64,000 bases of DNA, from NCBI GenBank assembly GCA_031772625.1, contig CM062816.1, positions 629,565,269-629,629,268 of the forward strand, written 5' to 3'. Position numbers and translations under genes: made by a program. Shown here one piece after another: positions 24,005 to 34,706 of the stretch. Positions within the stretch are counted from its first letter, which is position 1, and the number at the start of each line of letters is the position of its first letter. The notes beneath the pieces are model-generated. The model was not told the DNA's origin. It made no database searches and saw only the letters and a program-made list of their open reading frames with translations. The stretch is from Pinus tabuliformis (lineage: Eukaryota > Streptophyta > Pinopsida > Pinales > Pinaceae).

Positions 24005-24421
24005 ATGTCGACGCCTCTCCAAACGTACATTGGATTTGCTGATGGTGCTTGTCGTAGTACACGAAATATCTCTTCTGCAGCTAGGGTTATCTATTCGCCC
24101 TCTGACGAGTTAGTTTCTATGCATGGGGTGAGCCTCGGTCAAACAACAAACAACATTGGAGAATACAGTGCAGTGATTGAATTATTAACTGAATCTATTT
24201 CATTTGGAATTTGGAGTTTGATAGTGAGGTTAGATTCTGAACTCGTTGTATTACAGCTTAATAGAGTCTATGCCATTAGAAATCCAGTGTTATTAATATT
24301 ATTTTTGAGAGTGCGTCTCTTGGAACGTGAATTTGATTACATTGAATATCAACATATTCCAAGGTCTTTAAATACATTAGCAGATGCAATGGCGTCTCGA
24401 ATGTTAAATAGACATTTGTAA
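24005..24421 (+). CDS. second, archaeal-type RNase H (aRNH) downstream of integrase
   Basis: The 138-codon frame from ATG 24005 is intact. It has the four acidic positions of type-1 RNase H in the archaeal-like form: Asp in YIGFADGACR, Glu in TNNIGEYSAV, Asp in IVRLDSELVV and Asp in NTLADAMASR. NN-x-GEY and DSELVV are hallmarks of this subgroup. The upstream RNase H has lost catalytic residues, so this one presumably supplied the activity. It is not in frame with integrase (register changes across the spacer), so it would need its own start, a spliced mRNA or reinitiation. It is one of the few Tat frames still without a stop. Confidence 0.85.
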   Translation: MSTPLQTYIGFADGACRSTRNISSAARVIYSPSDELVSMHGVSLGQTTNNIGEYSAVIELLTESISFGIWSLIVRLDSELVVLQLNRVYAIRNPVLLILFLRVRLLEREFDYIEYQHIPRSLNTLADAMASRMLNRHL

Positions 24422-24623
24422 CAATCATAAATGTAAATTTATAAACATTTCATCACACATGTTTAACAAAATAAGCCGGTAATAATGATATATATAGATA
24501 TGAGTGTGTCAAAAATATACATCGTCTTCGATCATAGGTTGAAAAAACACCTTATGATCGACAAAAATGATAAGTACAAAAAACCAAAAATGTCACATGT
24601 GTCTACAAAAAGTGACTAGCCAA
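24422..24623. other. short non-coding spacer between aRNH and the antisense gene
   Basis: The spacer is AT-rich, with a small inverted pair of words (GATCATAGG near 24530 and CTTATGATCG near 24552). It would be the shared 3' end of the convergent sense and antisense transcription units. Confidence 0.5.
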
Positions 24624-26276
24624 TCACTGGTGGTGCTCTCTATATGAGACCACTACCTGTGCTACCCTACACAGGAACCTTCTGAAAGGTCCTAGGACTG
24701 CGACCACATAGCGCTGAAGTCGGATAGGAATATCGTCTATAGTCGTCTCTGGTATGTCTGCCGTGAGATGCTCTAAGTCCTGTTCCAGCTCGGCTAAGGT
24801 CTCTGCGGCCGCATCCTGTGGGGCTGGTGCTGGTGCAACTGGTACTCTTCTCTCAAAAGCCCGGAGATTGGCCGGACACCGTGGGCCTACATCTGCATTT
24901 TGAATTTTTTTTGCTGTCAGTTTTGAGACGATATATAAAAACAAAAAAAAGTAGATAATTTAAAAACTTGTGAAAAATGAAGTACCTCTGTCGTCCCATT
25001 GTTCTCCCTGTGGAAAAACCATGTCCGGATCATTGCGAAAATCTACTCCGGCATAAGGAAAATCCTGAATCGCAAAGACCTGGTCCTCCAACCAGTGAAA
25101 GTAACCCGCAGGAAATCGGACAACTCCCGCTCCCTCATCAGGATGCCGGGCCATTACCGAAACCCACCGCGTCAACTTAGGCTCCCGAGGAGGCCCAACT
25201 GGAACAGTAAGATGCTGGGGGATCAGCATTGGGACTCTCTCTAGGGCAAAGCTCACAACTAAAGGCCCATATCCAAAGGTATTCAATTGTCTGTTCTTTT
25301 CCCTAGCCAGTTGGCCCTTCATATTGGCCAACACAGCATCGCACCAGTTGAAAATAGTGCCTCGGAAGCAATCTATAGCCATCCGCATTTGGGAACCAGT
25401 GGCTATGTGGAAAGCGGCAGCACTGCAAAGTCTGGTAACTGTAAAGGCAATTACCCTAAGTTCAGGTCGGGATATGTATTTGATTTCTATCCCCTTCTCC
25501 TAGTTTTGATTGTTGCACCACTCCAGCCGGAGACTAGCAAGGGATTGGCCACCCGGCCTAGTCCTGAAAAGAGACAGTTGCTCACCCCTATTAGGCAAGC
25601 TAGCGAGAAAATATATGTCGGAGGGCTCTATCTTGAGCTGGTGTTCTCCGATGTAAAAATATTGATCCTGAATATTACACCTTTCAACCAGCCACTCTAA
25701 GAATGGCACCTGGGCCCTCATGCCAGGTATGGCCCAGTACTTGTAGAGACCACATGCCTTTAAAGCATCAATGGAAGGTTGATGACCTATTGCGGCCAAA
25801 TCGACATCTTCGTGTTCTCTTTCGTGCCAATCTAGCATGGTGGGTAATCTAAACACCAAAAAACATTGATTAGAATTCATTAAATCAAATTTTGATGGTT
25901 AGGTTTTGAGTTTGGGTTTTGAAAATCCGCTTTGCGCGGAGTACGCACCCCGCGTTCAGAAAACAGAGTGTGGGTACGCAGCTATTCTGAAGGTGGGCTG
26001 CGTACTCCGACCATTTTCCCATATACGAAAATGTCGGGGTACACAGGTCAGCCATAGGGCACCTGCGTACCCCGAAAAGCGGACCCTAAAACCCCAAACC
26101 CTCCAAAAAATCAAACTAGAACTTAAAATGGAATTCTAAATGGATGAAATTGAAGAGGAGGATGTTGTGAAATACCTGAGAGAGATGGCGCTCGATTCCG
26201 ACGGTCGGATTCTCTGCAAAGTCCACGGGAAGTTTCTTGTCAAAACCCTTTTCTCACCCTCAACAGTAAAATGGTA
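24624..26276 (-). pseudogene. antisense gene of the Tat element, three predicted exons
   Basis: Three minus-strand coding blocks join in consistent phase at GT-AG sites. Exon 1 ends at 26176 (CTCTCAG/GTATTTC). Exon 2 is 25848-24986 (acceptor GGTGTTTAG, donor GACAGAG/GTACTT). Exon 3 is 24892-24624 (acceptor AAATGCAG, stop TGA). Exon 2 has one TAG at 25500-25502 in an otherwise continuous frame. Recognisable text includes LPTMLDWHERE, FLEWLVERCN and IEPSDIYFLASLPNRG, similar in layout to plant-mobile-domain-like proteins of plant transposons (tentative). Exon 3 has a Pro/Ala-rich stretch and a helical acidic one. The start codon is unresolved; exon 1 is open from about 26276. Antisense extra genes between pol and 3' LTR are known in Tat elements. 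Confidence 0.65.
25930..26075. promoter_or_regulatory. GTACGC/GCGTAC hairpin cluster within the predicted intron 1 of the antisense gene
   Basis: Two clear modules with 20-nt spacing: TACGC 25975-25979 with GCGTAC 26000-26005, and TACAC 26040-26044 with GCGTAC 26065-26070. In the second the arms extend to 13 bp with one mismatch (CGGGGTACACAGG against CCTGCGTACCCCG). A further TACGC at 25942 lacks a clear partner. Between the two modules lies another near-palindrome, CGACCATTTTC with GAAAATGTCG. These lie in the predicted first intron of the antisense gene (25849-26175). Confidence 0.55.
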
Positions 26277-28066
26277 AAAATGACATGGTAAAAAGTCTTT
26301 TTATAGGTTTTTTGGATAAATGAATGCTAAGTTTGTTTATTTTTCACCATGAAAGGATATTTTTCAATGTATTTTTGCCAATCTTAAATAGGTATGAGTA
26401 ATGTGTTGTTTTTGTGCAGGACAAAAGGACTTTAGGGTAAAGTCATCATTTTTCACGAACCAAGACATCAGAGTCATCTTTTAAGCCCTTTTCTGACTCC
26501 TAAAACATGAAAAGATTGCCGAGCATTTCTTTTACACTCGTTAAAATGGAATTAAAAGACGGTCCCCTTATATCTCTTTTTTGACTGTAAAAACAGGAAA
26601 AGATCGCTGGATTTTTGTCGTTTCAAATTTGATACTGGAAATAAAACGCCATGCCTCTGATCACTTTTTACTTTTCAGGTCAAAGGCATTAATCATGAAA
26701 GTACTCCTTGGTCGCAAGATCAAGCGGTTCTCTCAGGTATTATTTTATACTTTTTCGGGCTTGGGAGACACAAATTCACAAAAAAGTTCACCTTGGAGTC
26801 TTCTTTAGTTTTTTCAGACTCTCCAAAATTGAAAAACGTCGAGTTTCTCCTATACTGCACTCGTTAAAATTTCACAGTAAAGGACCTGTTCGATTACAAA
26901 CAGGAACGGATCACTCCTTCTTAGGGTCCGAATCTAAACTATGTTGGACTCATCTGAAGGATGAGCTTATAATCAAGCATACGTTATCCTCCTCAAGCTT
27001 GTAAAAAATAAAGAGGTACTTGCCAGAAATGGTGGGGGAAAAGAGAGAAGAATGAACCTATTTGTTATCCTTTGTTACAGAAGAACCTTATCACCGCTCT
27101 TGAACACGACACGTTTCATTCACCTGGGTTGGGAAATCCTTTGCCTTCAAGCTGATAAAACCACTCTGAAAGTCTTCAACCATTTCTGGGTATTAACTTT
27201 GGGTCAATCATCACCAAGCCATCTGTCGTGTCGTTATGTGTTCAAGAGGTCTCTGCAAATAAACCATTCATATGCAAAATACTTGTCATCCATTTGACCA
27301 TCCCCGAGTCAGTCCTTACAACAACATTTCTTCAAATTGAACAATGATTTCGTGTTGTGGGCTTGCCTGCAACGGGTCGCTTTCTATCGACATCAACACA
27401 TTATCTAGGAAGGTGACTTAGAAATTGTCAGTACCTTGAAGTCTGCATGCATCAATGGCAGGTTTCTCGCCTTTGACGACAGTTTACATCATTGAATTTC
27501 GATCAAAGGATTCCGTGACGTGTTTGACATCAACCCATTCATTCACATTTCATGGATTGTACTGGGTACTTTGAGAACCATTGACATCACTGGTGGTCTC
27601 TCCCACACTTGTTAACAGTTTACATCATCGACTGGTAATCAAGTGGTTTCTACCATGTTCGACATCAACTTATTTATTTGCATGGATAGAATCGTACCAA
27701 TTCAGGAAGTAGAGATGAAGACCTTGGATCTAGTTTCCACCATCCAGGATGAGAGGAGTTTTGTATTCATTATATAGTAGACTAACCATAAACAGATGGT
27801 TGCGTCCATACTGTGACTACAAAAGTCTACGATTGTGATGTACTGCAAAATCATTCTTGTATCAGAGCAGTAGTTAGATTGTTAGTTAAAGTTTTCAATC
27901 TGAGTATGGGAATGCCTACCTCAACGATAATATCATCTTATATATGTATTTTGTGTTGAATATTTTCATGTTCTGACCGGGCCCTCCGCAAGATACTCCT
28001 TGAAATGATAAAGTACTTCACCCTTCCTAGATCATATAAAACCCTAATCTACTACAGGCTTCGCAC
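26277..28066. other. Tat 3' spacer, no supported gene
   Basis: No long frame or known domain. It contains repeated words (CACTCGTTAAAAT at about 26537 and 26860) and a diverged direct repeat: two blocks at about 27480-27556 and 27618-27685, each starting CAGTTTACATCAT and ending in a CATGG word after GACATCAAC. It probably holds the promoter of the antisense gene. Confidence 0.5.
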
Positions 28067-28080
28067 TTTAGGGGGCAATC
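28067..28080 (+). other. Tat polypurine tract
   Basis: TTTAGGGGGCAATC directly precedes the 3' LTR. The G run is short and includes pyrimidines, but the position is exact. Confidence 0.6.
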
Positions 28081-29130
28081 TGTTACCCTAAAAAATGTGA
28101 CCATGACTATTTGCAGTTAGTATGGCTCCATCCACTGTCATACTATCCTCCTTGGAAAGTCTCATGCCTCTTCTCTTCATGTCAAACTTCAAGAAAGAGA
28201 GAAAAGTCATTTAAAATCAATTATCTCTGGTACGCAGTTTCTCTTAGCCTTACCTACGTGTACGCAACCCAAGTTCACAATAACTGCGTACTTGTACGCT
28301 CTGTATGTAAAGGGGTGGGTGTGTACCCCTGTAAAGGTCAAAAGGCGCGAGTTTCATCTTAAAAAAGTTACTTGTGGTCATTTCTAGAGTCTTCTAGAAG
28401 CTTGTTTGACGTGTATGAAGCGCCTCCAGATGGTTCATGTATCCCTACCAAAGAGGAACTTATCCCATCAAGAGGGGAGCTATCCCATCCAAAGAGGGGC
28501 TTATCCCATTGATGGTGGACCTGAATAACTTCCTCTAGAGCACTATAAATATAGGCATTGGGCCAAAGGGAGGGGAGGTTGAAAGCTGAACATTCCTAAG
28601 GGTAGATGCTGCTGGAATTAGGACTTCCTTGTAGAAGCTTGTGAGGAGAGATTACCATCTTTGCTTGTTTCATTTGGAAGTGGGTGAGCTGATCAGAGTA
28701 AAGGAGAACTCTTGTGGACCCTGGGAAGGACCTACACAACACCAAGGCTCAGGTTGTAATGGTTCCTTTTGTTACCTTTTAATACAAATTAGTCCATTCT
28801 TCTCAACAATTTGTTATTTATGAGTTGTTTCATATACTCCTTGGTCTATATGTTAAATATGTTTTATTTTATGTGATATTCAGGTGCTATTTAATCGTTT
28901 GATTGTTAGTGAATGAATGTTTTGAAGGGAAGGAGGAGCTCATCCGGATCAACGAAGCTGGACTACTAAAACAACATTGGGTTACAGGTAGGATCTAAAC
29001 ACTTGATTTCTCATATTGTAAAGGCATATTTAGTGAAGGATTGCTCTTATTTGTTTTGTTTGTCACTAGAAAGTCTTAGGCTTCTAGGGAGGTCGGTTGT
29101 GTCCGCACTAACGAATCTTTCCGTATGACA
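28081..29130 (+). repeat. Tat 3' LTR
   Basis: It is 1050 bp, the partner of 13536-14585. It keeps two TACGC modules (TACGC 28231, 20 nt, ACGTGTACGC 28256-28265, 20 nt, GCGTA 28286). In the middle arm the first G is A. Followed by TSD CCTCC. Confidence 0.93.
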
Positions 29131-29135
29131 CCTCC

Positions 29136-30247
29136 TGAGTTTGATAATGAGTATTCTCCTTACAGTTAATAAATTTAGAAGAACTAATTGTGCTCTTAAC
29201 ATTTGACAATTTCCATATATGTAAATTTAATTCTTTGTTGTTGTGACTGTTTAGGAAAGAATTATGTTAGGTTGTACTTAATATTGTCACACGTGTTACG
29301 AAGGTGTATTTCATACAGTAGGCTAATGCATATGCATAATGTTAGCAGTGCTCCGTCTCAGTATTTAGGCTATGCTCGGTTGATCATATTGTTAACAATT
29401 CTCTGTTTAATGATTTATGTATACCTGCTCTTTGTTTTCTGTGTAATAGTAATAGTTCTCTATTTAAATATAGCTTAATTATTTTCTTAAATACATAATT
29501 TTTCTACCTTTAGAATAATAATAATTCTCTTTTTAAATATATATGCTATTTCTTACTAGATAAAAACACAAAACAAACAATTTCGGATTAACTAGCATAA
29601 GCATAATCCTGTTATTACCATCAACCATTATAGAATCATTTTCTTCATTGATCACTAAGTTAAAGAGTTTGATTACTTATTTGTTCACTGCCTTGTAGTT
29701 GTGTAGTTCCTTTTTAGGAAGGTCTCACCACCTAGTCGTGATTCTGGCAGTTATGTCCAGACTCTCCCCCAAGATATTCTTCCTCCAAATAGTAAAACCA
29801 GTGTGTACAGTGAGGTATCTTGGGCATCAGGACTCACGGTCCAGCCTCAAGTCACATACCTCTTAGCCTGTGCTCAAGGTTTTCCCACCGGTTTATTCCA
29901 CCAACTCAAGGAATTATGGGTAGCAATTCCCTACTCCCTTCCCCATCTGGTACTCTTTTCTTTCTATTTTCTCCACTCCGTTAGGCCTTCCTTGAATTCC
30001 TATTTTTAGGAAACAGATGAGTAATCATTTTTAACTATCCGAGGAGGTTAACAACTGTTTCTTTTATTTCTTGTCAAAATACTTTAACTCTTAATTATTC
30101 ATTAATCAAATAATAAAATATGTTCTGGCCTTCGAGTGATAGTTCTTTAATATTTCGTGTCAAGTATTTGATGACAAAGTAAAAAGATAAAGTAATAAGT
30201 AAAACATGGTATCCAAATTAAATTTATATGCAACGTGGGGTTTTGCA
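29136..30247 (-). repeat. shared gypsy LTR, second part
   Basis: It continues 13535 after the Tat element and its right TSD, and aligns with 1042-2156. It ends GGGGTTTTGCA next to the PPT of copy B. Together with 12056-13535 the LTR is about 2592 bp. It is at once the 5' LTR of copy A and the 3' LTR of copy B. Confidence 0.88.
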
Positions 30248-30538
30248 TCTTTCCCCTCTTGTGAGGAACACCATCCCTGGTGTTCTTCCTAGTTTATGAA
30301 AATAATGCCAGATAAGCTTTCTGCATAAAATCCTCTTCTTCCCGGGTGGCATCTAACTAGAAAAAGTGATTCCAGTTCACTTTAACCTGGGTTATGGCTT
30401 ATTTACGGAAGGTGGTTCCTCTTATACCAATAATACGAAGAGGTTATGCCATAAAATCTCTTTCCAGTTCGACCTACACATTTTACAACCTGCTGTCAAA
30501 AACTTTTCAAAACAACAAATGATACATTATTTGTTATA

Positions 30539-30775
30539 TTAAATTATTACCTGTACATTTTCCCAGTTAATTATATTCTGAGGGTTGTACACATATTTTT
30601 TAAACAAGGAGACATGGAAGGCATTGTGGACCCAGATATAGCTTGGTAATGCGAGTTTGTACACTACAGGTCTAATTCCTTCCAAAAATTGAAAAGGCCC
30701 ATAGTATTGGGGTGGTAATTTAGCAAAACCCCTCCATTTCAAAGTCATTTTTCGAGGCTTTTCTCTCAAGTACAC
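30539..30775 (-). pseudogene. integrase C-terminal GPY/F region, copy B
   Basis: A 78-codon frame with LPPQYYGPFQFLEGI, VYKLALPS and VHNAFHVSLFKKYV, the SH3-like tail of gypsy integrases. It is separated from the core by a short frame break. No chromodomain is readable in the 270 bp that follow. Confidence 0.75.
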
Positions 30776-30838
30776 ATGATCCCCTACTTGGAATTCTCTA
30801 CATGATCTTCTTTTATCTATGTAAACCTTTTTTCTATG

Positions 30839-31501
30839 CTAGGAATATTTTAAATTTTTATGAATTTTCTTAACTGTATCTTCCATCTTGGCTAACATAT
30901 CAGGACCCAATCTTAGTATATTGACAGGACCATTCCAATCTATGGGAACCCTACACTTTCTTCCATACAACACCTCAAAGGGGCTCATGCCCAATGACTT
31001 GTGGTATCCATTATTATAAACAAAATCCACTAAATGGCTATAAACTTCTGACTTATACGATTGTTGCATCAAAAACATTCTTAACATATACTCCATAATT
31101 TGATTCGATCTCTCCGTTTTCCCATCTGTCTGTGGTTGGTATGCAGTACTAAATTGAACTTGGGCACCCAATCCAGAAAAGAGTGTTTTCCAAAATGTGG
31201 ATGTAAAATTTACATCCTTGTTAGAAATTACAACCTTGGGTATTCTGTGGAATCGGAAAATTTCCACCATAAATATGTCTGCAATTTCAATAGTTTTGTA
31301 AGTGGATTTTACTAGTATGAAATGAGTAGTTTTTCTTAGCTTGTCAACCACCACCATAATTGAGTCGTGTTTCTTCTTGGTGCGAGGTAAATCGATGATG
31401 AAGTCCAAAGTAATTGTCTCCCATTTCCACTCAAGAATGGGCAATAGTTGTAGTAGTCCAGTGGGATGTTGATTCTCCGCCTTCACCAGCTGACCCTCCA
31501 A
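30839..31501 (-). pseudogene. integrase core, copy B
   Basis: A 220-codon open frame with ETITLDFIIDLP (first Asp), PKVVISNKDVNFTS and TDGKTERSNQ (Glu). The second catalytic Asp is Asn (ISNKD, where the family has ISDRD), so the core is inactive though the frame is long. The two copies have lost different catalytic residues: copy A the first Asp, copy B the second. Confidence 0.85.
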
Positions 31502-32036
31502 ACATTTAGATAGATAATTGATGATATATTTTCTTAAACCTAGCTAGAAGTAATCGTTCCTAATGGCGAAAAGTAATTTCGGGTGCCTTAGGTGGGCAAC
31601 ATAAGGTTTCTTGTGAAATTCATCCAATATCAATTGTTTGACAGAATTTTGGTTAGGAACATAAATTTAGTTTCTGAAAGTTAGCATTTTATCTAGATTT
31701 ATACCATATTCAAATTTTCCCCCCTCCCTTTGGGCCTCAGTTTCTTGTTGCCAAAGAAAGGCATACTCTAGATCCTGAAGGGATGCTTCCTTAATTATAT
31801 CAGGGAGATTTGATTGTACGTGGCTGAATTTCACTACACAAATACAATGCAATTTTTTGCTTAATACATGGGCTACCTAATTTTCCATTCCCTTAAGGTG
31901 CATCAATTCAAATTCAAATTCACTATAAAATGTTGTCCATCTAGCCTGTCGAGCGTTTAAGCTCGATTGGTTAATCAAATTTATAAGACTAGTATGATTT
32001 TTTGATAGCATAAATTTCTTTCCCAATAGGTAGTGT
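31502..32036 (-). pseudogene. RNase H to integrase linker, copy B
   Basis: The 61-codon frame 31852-31667 carries SLQDLEYAFLWQQE and DKMLTFRN, the linker before the integrase zinc domain. The RNase H tail beside it has no open frame. Confidence 0.6.
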
Positions 32037-33210
32037 CACCACATTTTAAGCGCATGCAATACTGCTATTAATTCAAGATTGTAGGCAGAATATCACTGCT
32101 CATATTCTTTCAATTTGCGAGATTCATAAGCTATAACTATCCCTTCTTTTGTTAATACTCTGGCAACGCCTTCCTTACTTGCATCTGTGCAAACCACAAA
32201 ATATTTCTAGGTCTGCTACTTTTAGTACAGGTGCAGTAGTAAGTAATTGTTTTAATCATTCAAAGCTTTGTTGGCATTTAGTTTTCCATTAGAAAGTTCA
32301 CCCTTTTTTCTGTAATGAGGTCATAGGAAAGGCAATTTTTGAGAATACTTCAATGAATTGACGGTAATAACCAGCTAAGCCCAAGAATGATCTAATATAA
32401 ACAACATTCTTTGGGTTGGTTCATTCCATAATAGTTTAAATATTCTTCAGATCCACTGATATACCCTCTGCTGATATCGCATGACCCGGATACTGTATCT
32501 AGAATTTCTAGAAGTCACACTTTCTATACTTAGCGTATAACTGATTGTCCCACAAATTCTACAACACCATTATTAAATGTTTTTAATCCTCGACCTGATT
32601 CTTAGAGTAAATCAATATATCGTCAATAAAAATCATCACAAACTTATCTAAATATGGTTGGAAAATGCCATGCATCAAACTCATAAAAACTAGTTGGGGC
32701 ATTTCTAAGGCCGATGGGTAAAACAACGAACTCGTAATGACCGTAACAAGTTCGAAATGTAGTTTTACAAATATCTTCCTCCTTTATCCTTATTTTATGG
32801 TATCCGGACATTAGATCAATTCTTAAGAACAAGCTATCTCCTTGAACTTGATCAAATAAATCGTCAATGCGTGGTAAAGGGTATTTATTTTTTATAGTCA
32901 GTTTACTCAACTGATGACAATCAATGCATAATCTCAAAGTTCCTTCCCTTTTTCGTATGAATAGTACAGGGTCTCCCTAGAGGGACACACTTGAGTGAAT
33001 ATAACCCTTATCAAGAAGTTCATGTAGCTACATTTTGAGTTTTGTTAACTCAAGTATTCTCATGTGATAAGGGGTTATGGAAAAAGGAGTTGCATCAGGG
33101 ATTAATTCAATCATAAAATCAATATCACGTTTAGGTGGTAATATAGGAACGGGTTCAGGAAAAACATTAAAAAAGTCTTGAATGATAGGAATATTTTCCA
33201 AGCAGGCCAT
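32037..33210 (-). pseudogene. reverse transcriptase and RNase H, copy B
   Basis: Fragments 33210-33028 (PPKRDIDFMIELIPDATP) and 32937-32644 ([20 protein letters not shown] ... [13 protein letters not shown]) give the RT fingers and first catalytic block. The second block, near 32600-32640 in another register, reads FIDDILIYS, so both catalytic Asp are still encoded. Frameshifts separate the pieces. Confidence 0.8.
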
Positions 33211-33528
33211 TTTACTCTTTGAATTTATGTATCCTACTTGGACAACATAAATTTAACCACCTTTCCTAATGCATTTCCCCAACTGGTTAGAAGTAATAGG
33301 ATGCAACTTAATATTTTTCTTGATTCCTTGTGTTTCCTTTCTCTACCCCAACTGAGTAAGGTAACTAATAGATTCTTCCTTGCAATCAACTAAGGACTAG
33401 TGTCCTTCCAACTAATCCATTCCTATCAGTACATCGTATGAACCCAAAGGGAGTATATTTAGATCAACATAAATCGGTTGTCCTGAAATAGTTACAGGAC
33501 AACACTTTGTTTTTTCAGTTACTCTTCT

Positions 33529-34243
33529 CTATGCCCCCATGGCTAGTTGAACTACCCAAGGTTTTTGAAACTTACTTCTTTGCAGTTGGCATCTCTCTAC
33601 AACCTTAGGACTAACATATCTTAGGCTAGCACCCCGATCAAACAAAACATAGAGAGGTTGATTAGTGATCATACCTTCACACTCAATCATGGTGGGATGG
33701 TACTTTTCTTGATGGTCATCAAGTGAAGCATTACTTATGTGAATACTCCTTGCCACCTCCCCAACCATGGAATCTCCTTGCATGTTTGAAATTTGTTCTC
33801 TTCTCGCTCTGTGCGACCAATTTTTGTAATAATGGCATTCTCCACATCCCTAGAATTGAAGGGGTTGTTTTTGTTGGTGATCATTAATAGGTTTCTTAAT
33901 CCCCTCCTACTATCTATTTTCAATGGATCTTGTGACCTTTGATTCATTCCTTGTTGGAAATTTACTGAAGGGTCATTGTTGTACATTCCTTCCATTAGTA
34001 GCTTTTGTTTTTTTGTTTGTGGGTAAATTTTTCTCCCTCCAGTCCAATCCTCCTTTTGATCCTTCAGTCTGATGTTTGAGTTGTTGATAACAGATACATG
34101 ATTTCACATCGCATCATCCATGGTTCTTGCATTGTCAAATTCCAAATTTTCCTTCATAAAGTTGGTTAGGGTACTGATAAAATGTTAAATCTTGGTTTTT
34201 TCTTCCTACATATATGGTACATACCATAATAGGGAGGTAAATA
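33529..34243 (-). pseudogene. protease and gag C-terminal remnant, copy B
   Basis: The protease piece (33783-33529) has LFDRGASLRYVSPKVVERCQL. The overlapping frame 33995-33735 is the basic gag tail. Beyond 34000 gag is unreadable and stops at the truncation point 34243. Confidence 0.7.
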
Positions 34244-34706
34244 GGGAGGTTTGAATCAGTCCCATTGCCATAGGAAAGGGATTGCATCAAGTAATGTAGT
34301 ACTTAGAGAGATTTTTCCAAAAAGGTATCATATGCACCAAACAACGATCATATGAGCAAGTTATGACCCCACGAAGTTGGCTACCCAACTAACCCTAACA
34401 TGGCCCATAAACCCTTTGCCTTTCATCTATTGGGGTTATGGTTTTCATTTTTTAGGGTTTTCCTCTGTTGATCAATAATAAAAATTCATTTGAACCTCAT
34501 TGTAACGCAGTTCAAAGGCATGTATCCACCACATCTATTCTAAGAGATAAGCTACCATCGACCGAGCTAGTTTATCTCCATTCTGTATGTAAGCATATTT
34601 TATTTCTTTTATATTACAAAAATGAATTTTTATTTATGTTTCATCTATATGTTTATGTTTATATTTGTATTTTGTTACGTTCCTCCATAAGCATGGATCA
34701 TATACT
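34244..34706. other. unassigned sequence beyond the gypsy truncation
   Basis: No domain, LTR or long frame recognised. Confidence 0.4.

Larger units (their letters stand above)
13536..29130 (+). mobile_element. Ty3-gypsy Tat-lineage element with antisense gene, inserted in the shared LTR
   Basis: It has 1050-bp LTRs (13536-14585 and 28081-29130), TG...CA ends, TSD CCTCC (13531-13535, 29131-29135), a tRNA-Arg-type PBS and a PPT. Plus-strand order is gag, protease, RT, degenerate RNase H, integrase, second RNase H. An antisense gene and a long spacer follow before the 3' LTR. Tat-lineage marks are the Arg PBS, the DEGAST protease, the second RNase H and the extra ORF after pol. The LTRs differ at about 30 sites by eye (about 3%). 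Several stops and at least two frameshifts make it non-autonomous now. The empty site is preserved at 1031-1050. Confidence 0.93.
30248..34243 (-). mobile_element. Ty3-gypsy copy B internal region, truncated in gag
   Basis: Same family and orientation as copy A: minus-strand order gag remnant, protease, RT, RNase H, integrase, GPY/F, PPT (30248-30262). Similarity to copy A ends at about 34243 (AGGGAGGTAAAT matches 11095-11108), so the gag start, PBS and 5' LTR are missing. It has no Copia-1 insertion and preserves that empty site near 32036-32041. Confidence 0.85.
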
